Shown here piece after piece: positions 52,955-61,996 of a stretch of DNA of 64,000 nt. Source of the stretch: Actinacidiphila epipremni (GTDB taxonomy: Bacteria; Actinomycetota; Actinomycetes; Streptomycetales; Streptomycetaceae); the NCBI RefSeq assembly GCF_012034175.1, contig NZ_JAATEJ010000002.1:372001-436000 (forward strand), in the 5' to 3' direction. Made by a program: the position numbers and the translations under genes. The notes below the pieces were generated by a model. It made no database searches, had not been told where the DNA came from, and worked only from the letters and a program-made list of their open reading frames with translations. How positions within the stretch are numbered: position 1 is the first letter of the stretch; the number at the start of each line of letters is the position of its first letter.

Positions 52955-54636
52955 CGCGCACCCCCCGCGTCCCCGCCCGAGGAACCGGACGAGCCGGAGG
53001 AACCGGACGGCCCCGACGAGCCGTTGCCGCCCTCGCCCGAGGGCGACTCCCCCGTCTCCCCCGTCTCCCCCGTCGGCCGGCTCTCGCCGTTGACCGCGTC
53101 GTAGCCCTGCGCCGCCTGCCCGCCGCCCTCGGTGTCGGCGCGCGGGCGGCGCGGCATGCGCAGGGTGAAGACGGCGCCGCCGCCGGGGGCGTTGGCGGCG
53201 GTGATGTCGCCGCCGTGGATGTGCGCGTTCTCCATCGCGATCGACAGGCCAAGACCGCTGCCCTCGGAGCGGGCCCGCGAGGCGTCGGCCTTGTAGAAGC
53301 GGTCGAAGACGTGCGGCAGCACGTCCTCCGGGATGCCCGGCCCGTGGTCGGACACCGCGATCACGATCTCCCCGCCGCCCGCGCCGGAAGCCCCCGCCAC
53401 GCCACCTGCCGGCGGCACCTCCCGTACCGTCACCTTCACCGGCGACCCGCCGTGCTTGAGCGCGTTGCCGATCAGGTTCGCCATGATCACGTCCAGCCGC
53501 CGCGGGTCCAGCGTCGCCAGCACCCCGCGCGGCGCGTCGAGGTCGACGGAGTCCAGCCACGCCCGGGCGTCCATGCACGCCATGACCTGCTCGCCGACGT
53601 CCACCTCGTCCACCCGCAGCTTCGCCGTCCCGGCGTCAAAACGGGTGACCTCCATCAGCGTCTCCACCAGTTCGTTCAGCCGCCGGGTCTCGCTGACCAC
53701 CAGCCGCACCGCGGGCGCGATCATCGGGTCCAGCGCCTCCGCCTCGTCCTCCAGCACATCGCTGACCGCGGTGATCGCGGTCAGCGGCGTCCGCAGCTCG
53801 TGCGACATGTCGGCGACGAAGCGGCGGCTCGCCGCCTCCCGTGCGCTCAGCTCCTCGACCCGCTTCTCCAGCGCCTCCGCCGCGTTGTTGAAGGTCTGCG
53901 ACATCTCCGCGAGCTCATCGGTCCCGGTGACCTTCAGCCGGGTGTCGAGCCGGCCCTCGCCGAGCGCCCGCGCCGCCTCCCCGAGCCGCCGCACCGGGCG
54001 CAGCACCGCCGCACCCGCGGCCTGCGCGAGCAGCGCCGAGCCGATCAGGGCGAGCAGCGTCGCGATGCCCAGCGACCAGGCCAGCGAGTTGAGGTCCTTG
54101 CGCTCGGCGTCCAGCGACTTGAGCATGTAGCCGGTCGGCCCGCCGCCGTTGATCCGGGCACCGGCGACCAGGTAGGGGCGGCCCTGGAGCGAGATGCGCT
54201 CCCAGTGCAGGTGGTACTTGCCGTTGTCCTCGTCGTGCTTGGTGTCGACGGCCTTCACCAGCGTCGCCGGCACGTCGTCGAGCGTGAAGACGTCCCGGTC
54301 GGACGCGACGGCGCACGGCTGGCTGTCGGCCGCGGTGCTGATCAGCACCACTTCGTACGTGTCCGCGTCGCCTATCCGCGCGGCGGCGTCCTTCAGCGAC
54401 GGGCACGTGGGCGCGACCGGCAGCGAGGCGGCGTTGCGCTGGAGGGAGTCGCGGAAGTCGTTGAGCGCGCTGTTCTGCGCGCGGGTCAGGACGGCGTCCC
54501 GGTTGAGCCAGTACGCGATGCCGGACACCGACACCGCGGCGGTCAGCGCGACCACGGCGAAGACGGCGACCAGCCGCAGCCGCAGGCTCGTCCAGCGCAA
54601 TATCCCGCTCCCCCAGCGACCGGAGCGCGAGGTCAC
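52951..54636 (-). CDS. afsQ2: Sensor histidine kinase AfsQ2
   Basis: A 561-residue membrane kinase. A helix near 20-45, an extracytoplasmic sensor (about 46-185) with two cysteines, and a second helix (about 188-212) precede a HAMP domain. The dimerisation domain has the phospho-His279 in DMSHELRTPLTA; the ATPase boxes are IMANLIGNALKHGG, SDHGPGIPEDVL and SEGSGLGLSIA. The tail is a 60-residue Gly/Ser/Glu-rich stretch. GTG 54636 overlaps the afsQ1 stop by 4 nt. AfsQ1/Q2 responds to nitrogen-related conditions and affects antibiotic production in S. coelicolor. Confidence 0.88.
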   Translation of the reverse strand: MTSRSGRWGSGILRWTSLRLRLVAVFAVVALTAAVSVSGIAYWLNRDAVLTRAQNSALNDFRDSLQRNAASLPVAPTCPSLKDAAARIGDADTYEVVLISTAADSQPCAVASDRDVFTLDDVPATLVKAVDTKHDEDNGKYHLHWERISLQGRPYLVAGARINGGGPTGYMLKSLDAERKDLNSLAWSLGIATLLALIGSALLAQAAGAAVLRPVRRLGEAARALGEGRLDTRLKVTGTDELAEMSQTFNNAAEALEKRVEELSAREAASRRFVADMSHELRTPLTAITAVSDVLEDEAEALDPMIAPAVRLVVSETRRLNELVETLMEVTRFDAGTAKLRVDEVDVGEQVMACMDARAWLDSVDLDAPRGVLATLDPRRLDVIMANLIGNALKHGGSPVKVTVREVPPAGGVAGASGAGGGEIVIAVSDHGPGIPEDVLPHVFDRFYKADASRARSEGSGLGLSIAMENAHIHGGDITAANAPGGGAVFTLRMPRRPRADTEGGGQAAQGYDAVNGESRPTGETGETGESPSGEGGNGSSGPSGSSGSSGSSGGDAGGAR

Positions 54637-55319
54637 TGCGGCGTGTCCAGGCGGTACCCGACGCCGCGGACGGTACGGATCAGCACCGGCGAGGACGGCA
54701 CGTCCTCGATCTTGGCGCGCAGCCGCTGCACGCACGCGTCGACCAGGCGCGAGTCGCCCAGGTAGTCGTGCTCCCACACCAGCCGCAGCAGCTGCTGCCG
54801 CGACAGCGCCTGCCCGGGCCGCCGGCTCAGCTCCAGCAGCAGCCGCAGCTCGGTCGGGGTGAGCTGGAGGTCGTGGCCGTCCTTGGTCACCGTCATGGCG
54901 CTGCGGTCGATGACGATCGAGCCGAAGGCGGCGGAGTCGGTGCTGTCGCGCTCGCCGCGGCGCAGCACCGCGCGGATCCGGGCGTCCAGGACGCGCGGCT
55001 GCACCGGCTTGATGACGTAGTCGTCCGCGCCCGACTCCAGGCCGACGACGACGTCGATGTCGTCGCTGCGGGCGGTGAGCAGGATGATCGGCAGCTGGTC
55101 GGTGCGGCGGATCCGGCGGCACACCTCGAAGCCGTCGATGCCCGGCAGCATCACGTCGAGCACGATCAGGTCGGGACGCTGCTCCTTGAGGAGCTTCAGG
55201 CCGTCCTCGCCCGTCGCCGCGGACACCACGCGGTGACCCTGCCGGGACAGGCCGAGTTCGAGACCGGTGCGGATGGCGTCGTCATCCTCGATCAGCAACA
55301 GGAAAGGCACGCGGGACAT
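54633..55319 (-). CDS. afsQ1: Response regulator AfsQ1
   Basis: A 228-residue OmpR-type regulator. The receiver domain begins FLLLIEDDDAIRTGLELGLS, with phospho-acceptor Asp55 in LIVLDVMLPGIDG and the conserved Lys in DDYVIKPVQPR. The C-terminal winged helix includes LQLTPTELRLLLELSRRPGQ and DACVQRLRAKIED. Divergent sigQ and the partner kinase identify it as AfsQ1. A sequence matching the reported AfsQ1 site lies in the sigQ-afsQ1 spacer. Confidence 0.9.
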   Translation of the reverse strand: MSRVPFLLLIEDDDAIRTGLELGLSRQGHRVVSAATGEDGLKLLKEQRPDLIVLDVMLPGIDGFEVCRRIRRTDQLPIILLTARSDDIDVVVGLESGADDYVIKPVQPRVLDARIRAVLRRGERDSTDSAAFGSIVIDRSAMTVTKDGHDLQLTPTELRLLLELSRRPGQALSRQQLLRLVWEHDYLGDSRLVDACVQRLRAKIEDVPSSPVLIRTVRGVGYRLDTPQ

Positions 55320-55395
55320 TCTTGCCTACTCCTGGTGGCGTGATGAAGTGCGGGGACAACTCGTACGCGGCACCTTCACCCCTGGCGGGGCCTCT

Positions 55396-55411
55396 GTGAC
55401 GGGCCTGTGAC
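55396..55411. promoter_or_regulatory. AfsQ1 binding site GTGAC-N6-GTGAC
   Basis: GTGACGGGCCTGTGAC fits the published AfsQ1 consensus GTnAC-n6-GTnAC exactly. It lies 76 nt upstream of the afsQ1 start and 120 nt upstream of the sigQ ATG, so it could control either or both. Confidence 0.75.
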
Positions 55412-55531
55412 ACTCGCCGGACCTCCTCATGAAACTGGCCCGGCAGGCTTGTGCCACATCGGAAGAGCGCACGCCGACACAGGCTGCGACGCCGACAGCT
55501 AGTCCGCTGGTTCCACAGAGGGGGGCGCGAC

Positions 55532-56260
55532 ATGAACGCACTGCTCGGCACCACCACCGCCGCCGCGGTCCACTCGCCGCGACCGCACACGGTCGTCCGG
55601 TCCACCGAGAAGTCCGGCGCCGCGAACGGACGGGGGTACGTGCGCGGCGCCGGACGCGCCTCCGCCACGCCGTCGGTGATCCGGCAGCGCCCCGCGTACA
55701 TCACCCCGCTGGAGCCCGGGGCCGAGCCGTCGAAGGACGCGGCGGCGGAGTTCACGGCGTACGTCCAGGAGCGGCGCGCCTCGCTGTACGCGACGGCGTA
55801 CCACCTGACCGGCGACCGCTACGCGGCGGAGGACCTGCTCCAGAGCGCGCTGTTCTCGACCTACCGGGCGTGGGACCGGATCAGCGACAAGGCCGCGGTG
55901 GGGGGCTACCTGCGGCGCACGATGACCAACCTGCACATCAGCGCGTGGCGGCGGCGCAAGCTCAGCGAGTACCCGACGGAGGAGCTGCCCGAGACGGTCG
56001 GCGACACCGACGAGATGGGCGGTACGGAGCTGCGCGCGGTGCTGTGGCAGGCGCTCGCCCGGCTGCCCGAGCAGCAGCGCACGATGCTGGTGCTGCGCTA
56101 TTACGAGGGGCGCACGGACCCGGAGATCGCCGACATCCTCGGCATCAGCGTCGGCACGGTCAAGAGCAGCATCTGGCGCTCGCTGCGCCGCCTGCGCGAC
56201 GACGAGGCCCTCGCGTTCGGCCGCAACGAGGCCGACGTCTTCGGCGAGCTTGTCGCCTGA
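55532..56260 (+). CDS. sigQ: SigE-family ECF sigma factor SigQ
   Basis: A 242-residue group 4 sigma factor of the actinobacterial SigE family. An extra N-terminal segment of about 70 residues precedes region 2 (FTAYVQERRASLYATAYHLT, YAAEDLLQSALFSTYRAWDR) and region 4 (ARLPEQQRTMLVLRYYEGRT, DPEIADILGISVGTVKSSIW). It is divergent from afsQ1, as sigQ is in S. coelicolor, where AfsQ1 activates it. ATG 55532 follows a strong GAGGGGGG site. A hairpin terminator follows. Confidence 0.88.
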   Translation: MNALLGTTTAAAVHSPRPHTVVRSTEKSGAANGRGYVRGAGRASATPSVIRQRPAYITPLEPGAEPSKDAAAEFTAYVQERRASLYATAYHLTGDRYAAEDLLQSALFSTYRAWDRISDKAAVGGYLRRTMTNLHISAWRRRKLSEYPTEELPETVGDTDEMGGTELRAVLWQALARLPEQQRTMLVLRYYEGRTDPEIADILGISVGTVKSSIWRSLRRLRDDEALAFGRNEADVFGELVA

Positions 56261-56327
56261 CGGTTTTTGAGGCCGGGCCCTCGGGCGCGGTCTTCCCGGA
56301 CCAGGGGGGAACGGGGGGTACGGGGGA

Positions 56328-56364
56328 ACGGGCCCGGTGGCGGGGGGGATGCCACCGGGCCCGT
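56328..56364. terminator. Hairpin terminator after sigQ
   Basis: A perfect 14-bp stem, ACGGGCCCGGTGGC at 56328-56341 with its complement at 56351-56364 and a 9-nt loop, between the convergent sigQ and small secreted-protein genes. Confidence 0.75.
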
Positions 56365-56423
56365 CGTATGCGCCGCCGGACGCCGGCCTTGGGCCCCTGA
56401 TGGGCGCCGTCAGGCGGGGGGGG

Positions 56424-56723
56424 TCAGCCGAGGGGGAGGCCGCCGAGGAGGCCGGTGACGGGGGCGATCTGGTTGCCGTCGAGGTGGTTGCCGGAGGGCA
56501 GCAGGCCCTGGGCGTTCGCCGGCAGGGCGGATGTGCCGTCGGAGACGGCGGACTGCGCGCCGGAGGCGGAGTCGGCCGCGCCGGGGACGAGGTTCGTGGC
56601 GGAGCCGAGCGGCAGCCCGCCGAGGGCATCAGTGGTGGCCGCCGACGCACTGCCGGAGGCAACCGCCGCGAAGGCCAGTCCGAGCACGCCGGCGGCCAGA
56701 GTCTTCTTCGTTCGGGTCTGCAT
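56424..56723 (-). CDS. Small secreted protein
   Basis: A 99-residue protein with a signal peptide (TLAAGVLGLAFAAVASGSA) and a short Gly/Leu/Ser-rich mature part ending APVTGLLGGLPLG. The leucine-glycine C-terminus resembles the product of 39046. No cysteines. Function unknown. Confidence 0.65.
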   Translation of the reverse strand: MQTRTKKTLAAGVLGLAFAAVASGSASAATTDALGGLPLGSATNLVPGAADSASGAQSAVSDGTSALPANAQGLLPSGNHLDGNQIAPVTGLLGGLPLG

Positions 56724-56824
56724 GACCTCGGAACGTAGCCAGGTCGTCACGCACCGCGCAAACACCGCGCCGCGCGCGTCCCGGCGCTCCCGGCCGCGAA
56801 GCCCCCGCCCGCAGAGCCCCGCCC

Positions 56825-57991
56825 TCAGCCCTCCGCGGCAGCGGAACCGCTGGCCAGCGGCCTTTCCCGGTGACCCGCCTCGAACAGCCACTCCGCCTTG
56901 AGCTCCGCGTACCCCGGCTTGATGACCTCGTTGATCATCGCCAGACGTTCATCGAAAGGGATGAACGCCGACTTCATCGCGTTGACGGTGAACCACTGCA
57001 TGTCGTCCAGCGTGTACCCGAACGCGTCGACCAGGTGCTCGAACTCCCGGCTCATGCTCGTCCCCGACATCAGCCGGTTGTCCGTGTTGACCGTCACCCG
57101 GAAGTACAGCCGCCGCAGCAGCCCGATCGGGTGCTCCGCGTACGAGGCCGCCGCGCCGGTCTGGAGGTTGGACGTCGGGCACATCTCCAGCGGCACGCGC
57201 TTGTCGCGCACGTACGACGCCAGCCGGCCGAGCGAGACCTCGCCGCCCGGGCCCTCCTCGATGTCGTCGATGATCCGCACACCGTGGCCGAGCCGGTCCG
57301 CCCCGCACCACTGGAGCGCCTGCCAGATCGAGGGCAGGCCGAACGCCTCGCCGGCGTGGATGGTGAAGTGGTTGTTCTCGCGCTTGAGGTAGTCGAAGGC
57401 GTCCAGGTGCCGGGTGGGCGGGTAACCCGCCTCCGCGCCGGCGATGTCGAAGCCGACGACGCCGGAATCCCGGTAGTGGTTGGCCAGTTCGGCGATCTCC
57501 TGCGAGCGCGCGGCGTGCCGCATCGCGGTGAGCAGCGCCCCGACCCGGATCCGGTTGCCGTCCTCCTTGGCCCGCCGCTCGCCCTCCCGGAAGCCGGCGT
57601 TGACCGCCTCGACGACCTCTTCGAGGGTGAGCCCGGCCTCCAGGTGCTGCTCGGGCGCGTACCGCACCTCGGCGTAGACGACGCCGTCCGCGGCCAGGTC
57701 CTCCGCGCACTCCGCGGCGACCCGGACCAGTGCGTCACGAGTCTGCATCACCGCACACGTATGAGCGAAGGTTTCCAGGTACCGTTCGAGTGAGCCGGAA
57801 TCGGCGGCGTCCCGGAACCACATCCCGAGCTTGTCGGGGTCGGTCTCGGGCAGCCCGTCGTACCCGGTCTCCCGGGCGATGTCGACGACGGTGCCCGGGC
57901 GCAGGCCACCGTCGAGGTGGTCATGGAGCAGCACCTTGGGGGCTCGGCGGATCTGGTCCGGGGTCGGAACGCCCGGTTTCGGCTTCTGCAT
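56825..57991 (-). CDS. add: Adenosine deaminase
   Basis: Converts adenosine and deoxyadenosine to (deoxy)inosine, the substrate of DeoD. The 388-residue protein has the zinc ligands in [12 protein letters not shown], the catalytic [10 protein letters not shown], the [11 protein letters not shown]is and [14 protein letters not shown] 57991 is used because [20 protein letters not shown] is the typical actinobacterial N-terminus. The shared operator palindrome lies 17 nt upstream. Confidence 0.93.
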   Translation of the reverse strand: MQKPKPGVPTPDQIRRAPKVLLHDHLDGGLRPGTVVDIARETGYDGLPETDPDKLGMWFRDAADSGSLERYLETFAHTCAVMQTRDALVRVAAECAEDLAADGVVYAEVRYAPEQHLEAGLTLEEVVEAVNAGFREGERRAKEDGNRIRVGALLTAMRHAARSQEIAELANHYRDSGVVGFDIAGAEAGYPPTRHLDAFDYLKRENNHFTIHAGEAFGLPSIWQALQWCGADRLGHGVRIIDDIEEGPGGEVSLGRLASYVRDKRVPLEMCPTSNLQTGAAASYAEHPIGLLRRLYFRVTVNTDNRLMSGTSMSREFEHLVDAFGYTLDDMQWFTVNAMKSAFIPFDERLAMINEVIKPGYAELKAEWLFEAGHRERPLASGSAAAEG

Positions 57992-58008
57992 GACGATAAG
58001 CCTAGTCC

Positions 58009-58020
58009 CTACGCGCGTAG
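58009..58020. promoter_or_regulatory. 12-bp palindrome CTACGCGCGTAG before add
   Basis: Third identical copy of the palindrome found before deoD and deoC, ending 17 nt from the add ATG. Its place between divergent add and the hydrolase-fold gene (start 58094) means it might affect both. Confidence 0.72.
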
Positions 58021-58093
58021 ACACCAGGAAATAGGCCGACTATTTTCCGCCCGGCCATACTGTGCACACCCCCACTTCTGCCATCGTTACGCC

Positions 58094-58891
58094 ATGGCCT
58101 CACAAGCATTACCGGCGCGTGGCGCACGACTCGGGCGGCAGGTCACGCCCGGTCTCGTGCCGGCGCCCAGGGGCAGGGAGCGGACGGACGGCGGCGCCAC
58201 GGGCGCGACCGTCCGCGCCGTCGTGCTCGCGCTCCCCGGCGGTGACGCGCTGAGCACCCGGCGCCGCTCCCCGCTCGCCGCGGCCGTGATGTGGCCGCTG
58301 GCCCGGCACCTGGTGCGCGAGGGGCAGCAGGACGGGGTCGCCGCGCATGTCGTCCACTACCGCTTCCGCGGCTGGAACGGCGGCCATGCCCACCCGGCCG
58401 AGGACGCCGAGTGGGCGGTGGGCGAGGCGATCCGCCGGTACGGCGACGTGCCCGTGTGCCTGGTCGGCATGGGCATGGGCGCCCGCGCCGCGCTGCACGC
58501 CGCCGGGCACCCGGCGGTCGGCTCGGTCGCGGCGCTGTCCCCGTGGCTGCCCGGCGGCCCGGAGCCCGAGCCGGTCAAGCAGCTCATCGGCCGCAGGGTG
58601 CTGCTGGTCCACGGCACGCAGGACGAGCACACCGACCCGGACCTGTCCTACCGGTACGCCCAGCGGGCCAAGAAGATCAACCGCCAGGTGTGCCGCTTCG
58701 AGGTCCACTCCGACGGCTACGCCCTGCACCAGCACCGCGCCGAGGTCTTCGCCCTCACGACCGACTTCGTCCTCGGCTCCCTCCTCGACCAGCCCTACGC
58801 CCGCCCCGTCGCCGACGCCCTCGCCGCTCCCCCGCCCCTGGGCCTGCGCATGCCCCTGGCCGCCGGCTTCGGCCGCGCTCTCCGCGCGTAG
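58094..58891 (+). CDS. Alpha/beta-hydrolase-fold protein lacking nucleophile
   Basis: A 265-residue protein of alpha/beta hydrolase (dienelactone-hydrolase-like) fold: VRAVVLALPGGDALSTRRRS, HVVHYRFRGWNGG, VLLVHGTQDEHTDPDL (acid region) and HSDGYALHQH (His region). The nucleophile elbow, usually GxSxG, reads VGMGMGARAA, with Gly127 where Ser is expected. A non-hydrolytic or binding role is likely. It is divergent from add. Confidence 0.75.
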   Translation: MASQALPARGARLGRQVTPGLVPAPRGRERTDGGATGATVRAVVLALPGGDALSTRRRSPLAAAVMWPLARHLVREGQQDGVAAHVVHYRFRGWNGGHAHPAEDAEWAVGEAIRRYGDVPVCLVGMGMGARAALHAAGHPAVGSVAALSPWLPGGPEPEPVKQLIGRRVLLVHGTQDEHTDPDLSYRYAQRAKKINRQVCRFEVHSDGYALHQHRAEVFALTTDFVLGSLLDQPYARPVADALAAPPPLGLRMPLAAGFGRALRA

Positions 58892-58936
58892 CGCCTGCCG
58901 GACCCCGGCGGCCGATGGGCGCCGCGGCCACCGCCC

Positions 58937-60214
58937 TTACGCGATGCGGTCCAGGACGATCGGGCGCGGGGTGAAGGGTGTGCCCTGGGGGGAGACGGTG
59001 ATCGCGCCGGCCAGCGCCTCCTGGGCGTAGGGGAAGCGCTCGGGGGTGTCGGTGTGGAGGGTGAGCAGGGGGGCGCCCTCGCGGACCGTGGCGCCGGGCT
59101 TGGCGTGGAGCTCGACGCCCGCGCCGAGCTGGACGGCGTCCTCCTTGCGGGCCCGGCCCGCGCCCAGGCGCCAGGCGGCGACGCCGACGGCGTAGGCGTC
59201 CAGCGCGGTCAGGACGCCGGTCGCCGGGGCCGGGACGACGAGGGTCTCGCGGGCGGCGGGCAGCGGCGCGTCGGGGTCGCCGCCCTGCGCGCGGATCATG
59301 CGGCGCCAGACGTCCATGGCCGAGCCGTCCGCGAGCGCCTTCTCCGGGTCGGCGTCCGGCAGCCCGGCCGCCGCGAGCATGTCGCGGGCCAGCGCGAGGG
59401 TCAGCTCGACGACGTCCGCGGGGCCGCCGCCGGCCAGCACCTCGACCGACTCGCGGACCTCCAGCGCGTTGCCGGCCGTCAGGCCCAGCGGCACCGACAT
59501 GTCGGTGAGCAGCGCGACGGTACGCACCCCGTGGTCGGTGCCGAGGCCGACCATCGTGGCGGCCAGCTCCCGCGCGTCCTCCAGGGTCTTCATGAACGCC
59601 CCGGAGCCGACCTTGACGTCCAGGACCAGCGAGCCGGTGCCCTCGGCGATCTTCTTGGACATGATCGACGAGGCGATCAGCGGGATCGACTCGACGGTGC
59701 CGGTCACGTCCCGCAGCGCGTAGAGCTTGCGGTCGGCCGGCGCGAGGCCGTCGCCGGCCGCGCAGATGACGGCGCCGGCGTCCCGCAGCACGTCCAGCAT
59801 CTCGGTGTTGCTCAGCGACGCGCGCCAGCCGGGGATGGACTCCAGCTTGTCCAGCGTGCCGCCGGTGTGGCCCAGGCCCCGCCCGGACAGCTGCGGCACG
59901 GCCGCGCCGCACGCGGCGACCAGCGGGGCGAGCGGCAGGGTGATCTTGTCGCCGACGCCGCCGGTGGAGTGCTTGTCGGCGGTCGGGCGGGCCAGGCCGG
60001 AGAAGTCCATCCGCTCGCCGGAGGCGATCATCGCGGCGGTCCAGCGGGCGATCTCGGCCCGGTCCATGCCGTTGAGCAGGATCGCCATGGCGAGCGCGGA
60101 CATCTGCTCGTCGGCGACCTCGCCGCGGGTGTAGGCGTCGACGACCCAGTCGATCTGCTCGTCGGTCAGCCGGGCGCGGTCGCGCTTGGCGCGGATGACG
60201 GAAATGACGTCCAT
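58937..60214 (-). CDS. deoA: Thymidine phosphorylase
   Basis: Phosphorolyses thymidine and deoxyuridine to base and deoxyribose 1-phosphate. The 425-residue protein has all family segments: ALAMAILLNGMDRAEIARWT, the phosphate site KHSTGGVGDKITLPLAPLVA, SGRGLGHTGGTLDKLESIPG, and KKIAEGTGSLVLDVKVGSGA. It lies 88 nt after cdd, with a hairpin in the gap. ATG 60214. Confidence 0.93.
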   Translation of the reverse strand: MDVISVIRAKRDRARLTDEQIDWVVDAYTRGEVADEQMSALAMAILLNGMDRAEIARWTAAMIASGERMDFSGLARPTADKHSTGGVGDKITLPLAPLVAACGAAVPQLSGRGLGHTGGTLDKLESIPGWRASLSNTEMLDVLRDAGAVICAAGDGLAPADRKLYALRDVTGTVESIPLIASSIMSKKIAEGTGSLVLDVKVGSGAFMKTLEDARELAATMVGLGTDHGVRTVALLTDMSVPLGLTAGNALEVRESVEVLAGGGPADVVELTLALARDMLAAAGLPDADPEKALADGSAMDVWRRMIRAQGGDPDAPLPAARETLVVPAPATGVLTALDAYAVGVAAWRLGAGRARKEDAVQLGAGVELHAKPGATVREGAPLLTLHTDTPERFPYAQEALAGAITVSPQGTPFTPRPIVLDRIA

Positions 60215-60251
60215 GGTGGTTCTTCCTCGCCGTGGTGGGCGGGTCGGATGG

Positions 60252-60282
60252 CGCGGGCGGCCCCGGTCCGGAGCCGCCCGCG
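60252..60282 (-). terminator. Hairpin in cdd-deoA gap
   Basis: A perfect 10-bp stem, CGCGGGCGGC at 60252-60261 with its complement at 60273-60282 and an 11-nt loop. It may lower read-through from the transporter-cdd operon into deoA. Confidence 0.45.
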
Positions 60283-60302
60283 TAAACACGGACCTAGGGG
60301 AC

Positions 60303-60713
60303 CTAGCGGTCCAGGTCGGGCGCGCCGAAGGCGTCCGGGAGGATGGCGCTCATCGGGCGGACGCCCGCCGCGGTGTCGACCAGCAGCGCGGGGCCGCCGT
60401 TCTCCCACAGCAGCTGGCGGCAGCGCCCGCAGGGCATGAGCGGGTCGCCGTTGCGGTCGACGCACGCGAAGGCGGTGAGCCGGCCGCCGCCGGTGGCGTG
60501 CAGCGCGGAGACCAGGCCGCATTCGGCGCACAGCGCGACCCCGTACGCGGCGTTCTCGACGTTGCAGCCGACGACCGTGCGCCCGTCGTCGACCAGCGCC
60601 GCGGCGCCGACCGGGAAGCCGGAGTAGGGCGCGTACGCCTTCTCCATGACGTCCCGGGCGGCGGCGCGCAGCGCCTTCCAGTCGACGTCCGGTACGCCGT
60701 TCGCCGTGCTCAT
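60303..60713 (-). CDS. cdd: Cytidine deaminase
   Basis: Deaminates cytidine and deoxycytidine to (deoxy)uridine. The 136-residue protein has the homotetrameric zinc pattern: CNVENAAYGVALCAECG with Cys ligand and Glu, and PCGRCRQLLWE with two Cys ligands. Its ATG overlaps the stop of the upstream permease gene by 4 nt, so it is co-translated with the nucleoside importer. Confidence 0.93.
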   Translation of the reverse strand: MSTANGVPDVDWKALRAAARDVMEKAYAPYSGFPVGAAALVDDGRTVVGCNVENAAYGVALCAECGLVSALHATGGGRLTAFACVDRNGDPLMPCGRCRQLLWENGGPALLVDTAAGVRPMSAILPDAFGAPDLDR

Positions 60714-61996
60714 CCGCCCTGCCCCTTCCGGTACGGCTGCCCGTCCGCCTTCGGCATCCGCAGCCGCTGCGAGAACAGGCCCATGACCAGCAGCGTCGCG
60801 ACGTACGGCGAGGCCTGGACGAGCTCGGAGGGGACGGAGTCGGTGGTCATGTACCAGACTGCCAGCAGGACCGCGAAGCCCAGCGAGAAGCCCGCCGACA
60901 GGTACGCCTTGCGGAGGTACTTCCAGACCGCCATGGCCAGCAGCAGCACCGCGAGCAGCAGGAGCAGCGCGTGCACCGAGTCGCTGCCGCTGCGCAGCTG
61001 GAGGCTGTCGGCGTAACCGAACAGGCCCGCGCCCATGGCCAGGCCCCCGGGCCGCCAGTTGCCGAAGATCATCGCGGCGAGGCCGATGTAGCCGCGACCG
61101 CTGGTCTGGCCTTCGAGGTAGAAGTGCGTGCCGACCGCCAGGAAGTAGCCGCCCAGGCCCGCCAGGCCGCCGGAGATGATCACGGCCACGTATTTGTACA
61201 GGTAGACGTTGACGCCCAGCGACTCCGCGGCGACCGGGTTCTCGCCGCACGAGCGCAGCCGCAGGCCGAAGGAGGTGCGCCACAGCACGAAGAAGGTCGC
61301 GGCGAACAGCACGATCGCCAGCAGCGTCAGCGAGGAGATCCGGGTGACGACACCGCCGACGATGCCGGCGACGTCGGAGACCAGGAACCAGTGGTGCTTC
61401 TCCAGGGTGCTCAGCCAGTGCGACAGGCCCGGCACGGTGAAGGTCTTCATGTCCTCGATGGGCGGTGACTGCTTGGGCGTGCCGCCCTGCGCCGCCGCCT
61501 TGCCGACGTTGAAGATCCGCTTGGCGAGATACGCGGTGACGCCCGCGGCCAGGATGTTCATCGCGACACCGGCGATGATGTGGTCGACGCCGAAGGTCAC
61601 GGTGACGATCGCGTGCACCAGGCCGCCGGCCATGCCGCCGAGCACACCGGCGAGGACCCCGAGCCAGGGGTTCAGGCCCCAGCCGGCCCAGGCGCCGAAG
61701 AAGGTGCCGAGGATCATCATGCCTTCGAGGCCGATGTTGACCACGCCCGCGCGCTCGGCCCACAGGCCGCCGAGGCCGGCGAGCGCGATCGGCACCGAGG
61801 AGGTCAGCGCGCCCGCTATCTGGCCGGACGACGTGACGTCGTCGGCGCCGGCGATCGCCCGGACCGCGGAGACCACGACGAGCGCGGCGGCCACGATGAG
61901 CAGCAGGACCGGAACGGACAGCCGGGTGCGGCCCTTCTTCTGGCCCGCCGTGCGCGGCGCCGCGGGCGGCGGTGTCTGGACTGCGGTGGCGCTCAC
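60710..61996 (-). CDS. Nucleoside-type ABC transporter permease
   Basis: A 428-residue permease of the BMP/Nup importer type (NupQ-like). After a cytoplasmic head and first helix it has LWAERAGVVNIGLEGMMILG, the segment typical of these permeases, then the ATPase-coupling region SCGENPVAAESLGVNVYLYK. About nine membrane helices. GTG 61996 overlaps the stop of the preceding permease by 4 nt. Confidence 0.85.
   Translation of the reverse strand: MSATAVQTPPPAAPRTAGQKKGRTRLSVPVLLLIVAAALVVVSAVRAIAGADDVTSSGQIAGALTSSVPIALAGLGGLWAERAGVVNIGLEGMMILGTFFGAWAGWGLNPWLGVLAGVLGGMAGGLVHAIVTVTFGVDHIIAGVAMNILAAGVTAYLAKRIFNVGKAAAQGGTPKQSPPIEDMKTFTVPGLSHWLSTLEKHHWFLVSDVAGIVGGVVTRISSLTLLAIVLFAATFFVLWRTSFGLRLRSCGENPVAAESLGVNVYLYKYVAVIISGGLAGLGGYFLAVGTHFYLEGQTSGRGYIGLAAMIFGNWRPGGLAMGAGLFGYADSLQLRSGSDSVHALLLLLAVLLLAMAVWKYLRKAYLSAGFSLGFAVLLAVWYMTTDSVPSELVQASPYVATLLVMGLFSQRLRMPKADGQPYRKGQGG

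Noticed and set aside
58880..58891. CTCCGCGCGTAG as a fourth nucleoside operator
   Set aside because: It has one mismatch, lies at the 3' end of a coding sequence, and is not near a start codon.
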